DNA of 64,000 nt from NCBI RefSeq assembly GCF_000740895.1, contig NC_025262.1:1418001-1482000 (forward strand), written 5' to 3'. Source of the stretch: Theileria orientalis strain Shintoku. Its lineage: Eukaryota; Apicomplexa; Aconoidasida; Piroplasmida; Theileriidae. The stretch's first letter is position 1. Each line of letters opens with the position of its first letter. Of this stretch, positions 57,380-64,000 are shown piece by piece. Made by a program: the position numbers and the translations under genes. The notes beneath the pieces are model-generated. The model ran no database searches, was not told the DNA's origin, and was given only the letters and a program-made list of their open reading frames with translations.

Positions 57380-59193
57380 ATGGAATCTGAAGAGCCCGAG
57401 GAGTCTAACAGTTTAAACGAGCAGAGCGGAGGAGGAAGGCTCCTAGGACCAAAATCGCAAAGCTTCGTCTTTTTCTCAATACTATGCGTCCTGTTGAAGT
57501 CAGAAGCACTGTTCACGTTCTTCGTGTACTGGCTGAGAGGACTGCAGCTCACGTCAGGAACAATAGGACTGCCGGACCACAACACACTATCGCACCTGTG
57601 GCTGCTGAAGCCGTTCTTCAGCCTTCTAATAGATAAAATGGACGTTCCGATATCGCAAGACAGCGAGGAACGTGAAAAGGAGCGGAGCACACGGGAAGGA
57701 GAAAAGAAAAAACAGTCAGAACGGAGAAGGCCGCTTCTGAGATATAACTCGCTGAGCTTCTTCCCGAACGTAAAAAATTACAGAGTAGTGGTGCTGCTGG
57801 TGGCAGAGTACCTGATCGCATTCGCGTCAGTGACGCTGTACGTGCTGCACATGTTCAAGTGCTTCCACACATTCTTCACAAACCTGCTGGTATACGTGCA
57901 GGGACTGAGCCTGGTGTGCGCGAGCTCGTACGCAGAGGGGCTCTTCTGCAGGTACGTGAAGAGCAAGCCCGAGGAGACGTACGTCAAGTTCGTGTCGCTG
58001 AGGCTGGCAATGACGTCGCTCTACGGGTTCACGACCATGGCCTGCATCCTGCTGCCAGTGTTCTTCCAGGAAAGGCCGCTGGGGAAGTTCTTCCAAATCA
58101 ACGTCTTCTTCCCACTCTTCCTGACATTCAACGCAGTATTTGTGTCGTGGGTGGTCTCAAGGCCAGTGGCCAAGGACGAAGAGGAGGGGTCAGAATCGAG
58201 ATACGGGATAGAAGTGAAGGAATACAAAAAGAGCCCAGGATCAGAGGGAGGAGTAGGTGGAGACGAGAGGGAGAGTCAGGTCTTCTCGGTCGAATCCATG
58301 GTGTCACTGCTGGCGCTGTTGCTGGTGTCGATGAGGCTGAAGAACGACTTCTTCAACAAACACACCCACACGAGAGTGGACAACTACATGTTCGTACTAC
58401 TGTCACAGTAAGTGGACAGATAAATTGGACAAATATACTGATAGTTACGGCTAGTGGTAACCGAACTCAATTGTTTTCAGGCTTTTTAAGTTTGTCGTAT
58501 CGGTGATGATGATCAAGTTCATGGGAACGAAGAATCTCAAAAGGTCGTGCCTGCTGGTGTTTGGAACGACAATACTGCTACTGTACCCATTTAAGACTAA
58601 CACGAGCACGTTCTTTGAACGCATGGCAAGCTTGGGGAGATGGGAAGTGGTTCTGGTGGGATTAGCGCTGTCACTGGTGCAGCAGGTGTTAATCACGTAC
58701 TCACTGATGAAGTGCCTGCACATGGCGCCGAAGGGGTACGAAGCATCGATCATGTCGCTGCCGTCATTCACAGCGCACGCAACACACCTGTGCCTGAGGC
58801 AGCACGTAATAGACTACCTGGACCTGTCGCATAAGCAAAAGTCGATATTCCAGTACTTCAGCTTCGCATTATTCTGCTACTTCCTCTTTGTAATATATAA
58901 GGACACACAAGAACTGAAAAAACGAGGTAAGAGTGTATAATAAAAAGTAAATGAAGGAATTAGGTAAATAGTTAATAGTGAGAGAATAAGTTAACAGGGT
59001 AATAGCGATATTGGCCAGATTATGTATTATTTGGAATATTAAATACCAAGGTGTTTCTATAACACATAGATAAGATTATATATAAATAATTTAAAGGAAG
59101 GAATCATAGTTATCAAATGGTATAGGAACCGGAGAGAGTACAGGAGAATTGGTGGTGCCAGCGGAATCACGAGAGCCACCATTGGAGGCCTGA
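57380..59193 (+). CDS. Folate/biopterin (BT1-type) transporter-like membrane protein
   Basis: Multi-pass membrane protein. Three exons: 57380-58407, 58481-58926, 59126-59193 (513 aa). After an acidic N-terminus there are about ten to twelve hydrophobic segments. The BT1/MFS signature is seen in LWLLKPFFSLLIDKMD, followed by a charged cytosolic loop and ERRRPLLRYNSL, matching the WxxKPxxGxxSD...RRR pattern of BT1 proteins; MAPKGYEASIMSLPSFTAHA in the second half corresponds to the PxGxEA motif. A charged central loop separates the two halves, and the tail (ESTGELVVPAESREPP) is hydrophilic. The actual substrate is unknown: apicomplexan BT1 proteins carry folates in some cases only. Confidence 0.75.
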
Positions 59194-59649
59194 TAAGTAA
59201 TTGAGCAACTTTATAATATACTACTAGTGTAAATTACACATTAGATAAAGAAACGAGTTATTTTTAGTAAAATGTGTAAAAATATGAATAAAGCTACGGT
59301 TAAAAAAAAACATGTATTAAGTGCATTTGCTGACTAAGAATGGAGTTTAAAAGAAGGGAAAAGAGTAAAACATGGAATAAATATAAAATGACACATAAAG
59401 AAGGAATCAAAGAAATAAATGTGTAAAATGTAAGAAATGCTTATCACAAATTGAGTAACACTTTGGAAAGATTGAAATATCTAAGAGAATAAAGAAGATA
59501 GAGCTAATAATTAAAAAATGAAACCATTAAAAGAAATTAAAAATAAATGTGTGAATATTTAGAGAAGAAAGCTTAAGAATACCATAAACGACAACGCCCT
59601 TCCCCACATGCCAAAGACAACAAATCAGATACATTTTATATACATTAAC
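59194..59649. other. Intergenic region upstream of the membrane FAINT gene
   Basis: About 450 nt, AT- and A-rich, with no gene seen. An in-frame ATG at 59608 lies just before the preferred FAINT start. Confidence 0.55.
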
Positions 59650-62097
59650 ATGAGAATCCCTATCGTTCTCATTACAAATATACTCTGGTTGGTTGGAATT
59701 ATTAATTCCAAATCAACGCCGGAAAAAATAGCCGGAAATCAGGCCGAAAAAGGCCAAAATGTAGATCAGTACATAACAATCGATATTTCTTCAAATTCAG
59801 AAGTAAATAGTTTTTATTTTTTGAATTCACAAATAAATGGAGTGAATACAGTCATTTTCTTTCCAAATACACAGAAGAAGGTCCAGCAAATAAGGGACGG
59901 TAACACTTTGCTGTGGAATATGGAACCAAATGAACAATTCATAATAGGTTTCATATCTAAAATGACAGGATCACAGGACCACATCATCAGTTTGATGGTA
60001 AACACGCCTTCTGAAATTAAGAAGTGGTACTATCAATACACGAATGGCGCGTACAGTATAGTTAATATATTTAGGTATTTGGACCTCTTCAACCTGTTCA
60101 AGTCGAAAGTAGATAGGTCCCCATTCACGTTGGACCTTGCCAAAGATGAAATCCCAGAGGTTATGGACAAAGGTGCTTTATTAGGAAGAAATAAGGCCTC
60201 ATTGTTTATCCCGACTGCAGGATACAAAGCAAATAAGATTGTATTCGGAGGACTGAATGTGTATGACGGATCGCACATACAAATGGAAGTACCAATCGCA
60301 ATCGCCTACGAGATTCAAGGAATGTCGTACCTTGACTTGATGCTCGTGAAAGAAGGGCAGAACACAGGACACATACACAGCTACCAGTTCATCTCAGACG
60401 GAGACACGAGGCTAATGGCGACATCAGGTCCAGTCTCGATCTTTGACATTTTTGTGGCAAGAGTGAGTCCGAACGACATCAATCAGCCAATTTCGCATCC
60501 GCGCGTGAGGGAGATCAGGAGGCAAAATCTGTATTACCACGACATCAGGCAAATCAACCTCGACCTCAAAAATGTTGACCTGAGCATGATACACACCGAG
60601 GAGTTCAAGGTTCTCAACATTAGAACGATTAAGTACATGCCAATGGGAGTCATGATCACGTCTGTTAGCTACGGAAGGAAGCTCCTGTGGAGAAGCAGCG
60701 AAGACGAGGTACGATGTACGAACGTAATTACGCACTCAGTGAGCGGGATCATGCAGTCGATTGAGATCACGATCTTGGATAACACGGCCACTACAAGTGT
60801 AAAAATTATCCCATTCCAGACCATAGCCGATGACGAGAGCGAGACCGTCGAAGGCAGTGTTGATGTGCCAAATCTTGCGATCAGGGACGGCAGGTGGGTT
60901 TACGACGAGTCAGTCGCTACAGGCCAGGGTACAGATCCTCTGAACACTCACCTGTTTACACCTCCAAACTCGCCTGAGGCGACACTCGTGACTCCGGATG
61001 TTAATGATTTCCTCTCGCCCCCTCCAAATAGTCCAGCTAAGGCGACGCTCGATGACGACTCGAAGTCGACGCCGCCAAATAGCCCAGCAAGGACGAACCC
61101 CAATACTCCGGCAGGCACGCCTCCACCCAGTCCAATGGCATCACCACGTAACAGCTTCTGCTCAGAACACGGCTCTCTTGAGAATTGCGAGCACCTCCAC
61201 CACAAATTCTACAACGACGTTGACTACCCTCCAGAACATGCAAGCACCAATGCCCATGATGGTGTCTTCGATGACTTCACTATTGAAGACAACTCGTTTG
61301 ACCCAATTCACCCACCTCAAGGTTTCAGAGACAATGAACACGGCCTGCACGGATACTACGAAGACATTGATCCTGAGGACTACATTGACTCGAGGTTCGA
61401 CGACCGTTATGAATACTTTGATGACTTTGACTACTTCGACTTCAAGGACAACAGAATGTTCGACATGGACTATGTAGACGCAATGCACCAGCAAGACTTC
61501 TACAACGACGAGTATGGAAAGAAGTACTTCTACAGTCAGTACAAAGATTCGATCCCTGGCTCTGGGGACGATATGACACTGGACATTTCGTCGGATGAGT
61601 CGAGGTCGAAGATGTACGTCATTGACGGACGAAAGTACGCACCCTTCATGTTCCTGACTCCGCACCTGAACCAGAAGATTCAGACAGTGGTAGACGGCTC
61701 TCAGATGATCTGGGACGGCTCAATGCTTGATCAGATGCTGAAGTACGTCACGCTGTACATGGACAAGGAGGATGTCAAGGGCATGTACCTGATGATATTC
61801 CAGGAAATGGCAATTTTGAACAAGTACTACTTCAAGAAGGCTGGAAAGTGGATTGAAATATCCTCTGAAGAGTACACGAACAGCACGATGTATAAAGTGA
61901 GGAGACAGAGTAAGAATGAGAAGAGTAATAAGGAGGAGACGAGGTCCGACAAGGAGGACCAGAAGAAAAAGTCGGACGACAAGGACGACTCGAAGGAGAG
62001 AGAGCTCCACGTGTCTATCATGGTCCCAGTGATACTAGGCTCACTCTTCCTGATTGTGTCAGTGTGCTCTCTGATCTTTATGCTCTTCTTCTGCTAA
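59650..62097 (+). CDS. Membrane-anchored FAINT-domain protein with PPNSP repeats and acidic segment
   Basis: Single exon, 815 aa from ATG 59650. The upstream in-frame ATG at 59608 would add MPKTTNQIHFIYIN before the signal peptide MRIPIVLITNILWLVGIINS, so the later start is preferred. FAINT-like cores are IRDGNTLLWNME, VSYGRKLLWRSS and, near the C-terminal end, VVDGSQMIWDGS. Between them lies a Pro/Ser/Asn-rich run (PPNSPEA, PPNSPAKA, PPNSPAR, PPPSPMAS) and an acidic aromatic segment rich in Asp/Tyr/Phe (RYEYFDDFDYFDFKDN). A Lys/Glu-rich linker precedes a C-terminal transmembrane helix, VPVILGSLFLIVSVCSLIFM, and a two-residue cytosolic end. It is predicted to be a type I surface protein, unlike the secreted FAINT proteins of the 24-31 kb cluster. 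Confidence 0.85.
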   Translation: MRIPIVLITNILWLVGIINSKSTPEKIAGNQAEKGQNVDQYITIDISSNSEVNSFYFLNSQINGVNTVIFFPNTQKKVQQIRDGNTLLWNMEPNEQFIIGFISKMTGSQDHIISLMVNTPSEIKKWYYQYTNGAYSIVNIFRYLDLFNLFKSKVDRSPFTLDLAKDEIPEVMDKGALLGRNKASLFIPTAGYKANKIVFGGLNVYDGSHIQMEVPIAIAYEIQGMSYLDLMLVKEGQNTGHIHSYQFISDGDTRLMATSGPVSIFDIFVARVSPNDINQPISHPRVREIRRQNLYYHDIRQINLDLKNVDLSMIHTEEFKVLNIRTIKYMPMGVMITSVSYGRKLLWRSSEDEVRCTNVITHSVSGIMQSIEITILDNTATTSVKIIPFQTIADDESETVEGSVDVPNLAIRDGRWVYDESVATGQGTDPLNTHLFTPPNSPEATLVTPDVNDFLSPPPNSPAKATLDDDSKSTPPNSPARTNPNTPAGTPPPSPMASPRNSFCSEHGSLENCEHLHHKFYNDVDYPPEHASTNAHDGVFDDFTIEDNSFDPIHPPQGFRDNEHGLHGYYEDIDPEDYIDSRFDDRYEYFDDFDYFDFKDNRMFDMDYVDAMHQQDFYNDEYGKKYFYSQYKDSIPGSGDDMTLDISSDESRSKMYVIDGRKYAPFMFLTPHLNQKIQTVVDGSQMIWDGSMLDQMLKYVTLYMDKEDVKGMYLMIFQEMAILNKYYFKKAGKWIEISSEEYTNSTMYKVRRQSKNEKSNKEETRSDKEDQKKKSDDKDDSKERELHVSIMVPVILGSLFLIVSVCSLIFMLFFC

Positions 62098-62607
62098 GAG
62101 CGCCAGCGCAGCACGCGCTTGTTTAACTGTGCCGGCTAGGCAGGCAGAGCAGGTCCAGCGATACTCGCTAGCATGCCCTCGGCCATAGCAGGCGTCGTAC
62201 CGACCACCCGATTTAAAGTGCACGCTTAAACTGGTCGCGAGTACAGCTTCAATGCAGTGGTTTAACAAAACTCCCGCCTTCAAGGAGGGAGGCTGTAAAG
62301 TAGATGGTACGCTCCAGTTTTTAATGAAGTTTAATATTTAAAAACGGACATTACACCTTTAGTCACCAGTACACGTGTAAGTGCTCGTATGTTCGTGTAT
62401 GTATATTTGTATTGGTATATATACAGCAGGTTCTGGGAGAGTGGCTATCGACGTTGGCAACGTCAAGGGTAGAAGGATGAGTCGATAGCACAGTTATTGA
62501 GTTTGGGAAGTTCAGACGAGCATATATTGGCATAAAAGAGTGAGATGTGTAAGTAGATAGTAGTGGTAACGTGGGTGAGATGAACAATGTTTAGTCCAAG
62601 TTAATCT
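62098..62607. other. GC-rich then AT-rich non-coding region
   Basis: The first about 190 nt after the FAINT stop are strikingly GC-rich for a spacer (gagcgccagcgcagcacgcg...) and include an 8-bp hairpin with one mismatch, ctcccgcc/ggagggag with a ttcaa loop, at 62271-62291. No open frame of note. It could be a 3' UTR or a non-coding RNA. The remainder, to 62607, is ordinary AT-rich promoter-type sequence. Confidence 0.45.
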
Positions 62608-63725
62608 ATGGAGTCCAAACTTAAGTTTAAATTGGAAGATATTCTGAAAAGAAGTGTATTATATAAAGTGAATAAGAATGACTACACAATAAAGAAACTG
62701 AAAATAGTAGAATCTGAACATGAAAAGGGGAGTTCAGAAGAGATAAGGGTGAAAGTAGCGTTCCCGGACTCAGAAAATCAATATAAAAATGTAACTGGTA
62801 GATGGTGGAAAAATAAATAGTAAAGATTATAAAAACATATAATTATTGCAAATCATATAAGGAAATATGAGTGAAGTGGCGATTAATAGAGTTTCAGGTT
62901 AGCCTAGGAAGCTACGAAGGAGGATACACAGTATGGGAGAGTACATGGGTATTACTGGAGTTCCTGGAGAGCATGGAAGTCAATGAAAAGTTATCGGTGC
63001 TAGAATTGGGTGAGGACAAGGGTAGATAGTTAAATATGATAGAATTGAGGGTGATAACTAACACACATCTAAAGTGAAAAGTGACACTGAATACAGGTGC
63101 CGGACTAGGAGTGTGTGGAACAGCTATGAGTTTAAAAGGCCACAGGGTAACCTTCCAAGATTTAAATATGAATGTAATAAAAAAGGGACTGATCCCAAAC
63201 TTACTACTCAACCACACAGTAAGGGGACTCAAAGGAGAAGAAAATGAGTTAGGTGTGACACTAGTAAGTGAATACGAAGATGAAATGAAGAATATATATC
63301 AAATTAGGACAGAATCTGTAAAATTAGTGGGAAAATATGATAGTAAATTTGAATTTGAGTTTTTAGTGGGAGACTGGAACCATTTAGTGATCACAGAACA
63401 AATAAGTAGTAACCAAAAAGGTAAATATGATATTATACTGGCATCGGAATGCATTTATCGCAAAGAAAACTATGAGTCAATAGTAAAGATCATCCACACA
63501 CTCCTTAAGGCAGGAGGCAGAGCATATATAGCAACGAAAAGGTTCTATTTTGGACTATCAGGAGGGTCATTTCAATTTTTGCAGTTTATAAGGGAAAATG
63601 ACCACAAATATGGTGAAAATAAACTCAGTGCAACAGTAATAAGATCAGCTGAACCTAAGAACAGCTCAAATGTAATAGACCTAATAGAAGTAAATAAGAT
63701 GACAGGCGAAAATGCAAATAATTAG
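62608..63725 (+). CDS. METTL18-like protein methyltransferase
   Basis: SAM-dependent methyltransferase of the METTL18 family, which in human and yeast modifies a histidine of ribosomal protein uL3. Three exons: 62608-62797, 62908-63009, 63097-63725 (306 aa). The pre-motif EGGYTVWESTWVLLEFLE is followed by the SAM-binding glycine loop VLELGAGLGVCG (exons 2/3), VTFQDLNMNVI (post I), KYDIILASECIYRKENY (in place of the METTL18 SETIY) and GRAYIATKRFYFGLSGGSFQ, the last closely resembling the METTL18 AAK.YYFG.GG segment. Length agrees with the family. The exon 2 acceptor was chosen at 62907; other acceptors break the frame. Confidence 0.8.
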
Positions 63726-64000
63726 AGACATACATTTAATATAACCGTAGAATCTAATTAAATATGTGTTATTTAATAATTGGTTGGGAATGAATTTACA
63801 TTTAGTAAGTAATGTGGATAATAAGAACATCCACAACACATCTGAATAAAAATATAAAAACAATATAAAAATTAATTAGAGAATAAAAGTAAAAGAGCAA
63901 AATATAAAAAGAGTACACAAAATAAATATTTTAGAGTGACAAAGTGGTGTTACAAAAAAATGTGTAACAGAAAAGGGAATCAACGGAGCTGAAACAACAT
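63726..64000. other. AT-rich intergenic sequence at window end
   Basis: Contains no readable gene in the available 275 nt. A-rich near the window end. Confidence 0.5.

Noticed and set aside
1..64000. Mobile elements or CRISPR-like arrays
   Set aside because: Tandem repeats are intronic or spacer micro/minisatellites without integrase, transposase, terminal inverted repeats, or regular spacer structure.

Overview
The window reads as nuclear chromosomal DNA of a piroplasm of the genus Theileria. Four genes carry repeated FAINT (DUF529) domains, a family expanded in Theileria. Genes are densely packed, many are split by 30-34 nt introns, and several products have the signal-plus-transit N-termini typical of apicoplast import. 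Coding sequence is moderately GC-rich with many C/G third positions while spacers are AT-rich. That fits T. orientalis better than T. parva or T. annulata, but the species call is inference. I see no virus, plasmid, transposon, rRNA, convincing tRNA or CRISPR array.

Layout: 1-719 (-) 5' part of apicoplast Cpn60; 1169-3448 (+) Cid1-like nucleotidyltransferase; 3586-5400 (-) mitochondrial thioredoxin-like protein; 5608-9161 (+) CAF-1 p60-like WD40 protein; 9343-16121 (+) DNA polymerase alpha catalytic subunit (20 exons); 16213-18169 (+) U2AF large subunit; 18401-21357 (+) FAINT/alpha-beta hydrolase fusion; 21427-23634 (-) apicoplast RNA polymerase alpha; 24555-31501 (+) three tandem secreted FAINT proteins; 31988-34999 (-) Dbp10/DDX54 helicase; 35267-38713 (+) organellar IF-2; 38838-39554 (-) apicoplast bL21; 39689-40578 (-) small apicoplast-like unknown; 40701-41072 (-) small RRM-like protein; 41570-42742 (+) acidic/coiled-coil unknown; 42979-43553 (+) small secreted unknown; 43775-45617 (+) stomatin-like SLP-2; 45838-50976 (+) RNA polymerase II RPB1; 51855-53662 (+) CDC50/LEM3; 54627-57101 (+) CCT1/TCP-1 alpha; 57380-59193 (+) BT1-type transporter; 59650-62097 (+) membrane-anchored FAINT protein; 62608-63725 (+) METTL18-like methyltransferase.

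The housekeeping genes group by theme without forming operons: nuclear information processing (CAF-1, Pol alpha, U2AF, RPB1, Dbp10), apicoplast expression and folding (RpoA, bL21, Cpn60), mitochondrial or organellar maintenance (IF-2, SLP-2, thioredoxin-like), and parasite-specific exported FAINT proteins. Exon models were built by hand from GT/AG sites, reading phase and protein similarity. Nearly all joins are phase-consistent, but none is confirmed by transcripts.

The most unusual elements are the FAINT/hydrolase fusion with an intact catalytic triad, the large insertions in the CAF-1 p60 homologue, introns that are either about 30 nt or filled with short tandem repeats, an RPB1 tail whose heptads nearly all end in Ala, and two non-coding stretches that could be structured RNA.
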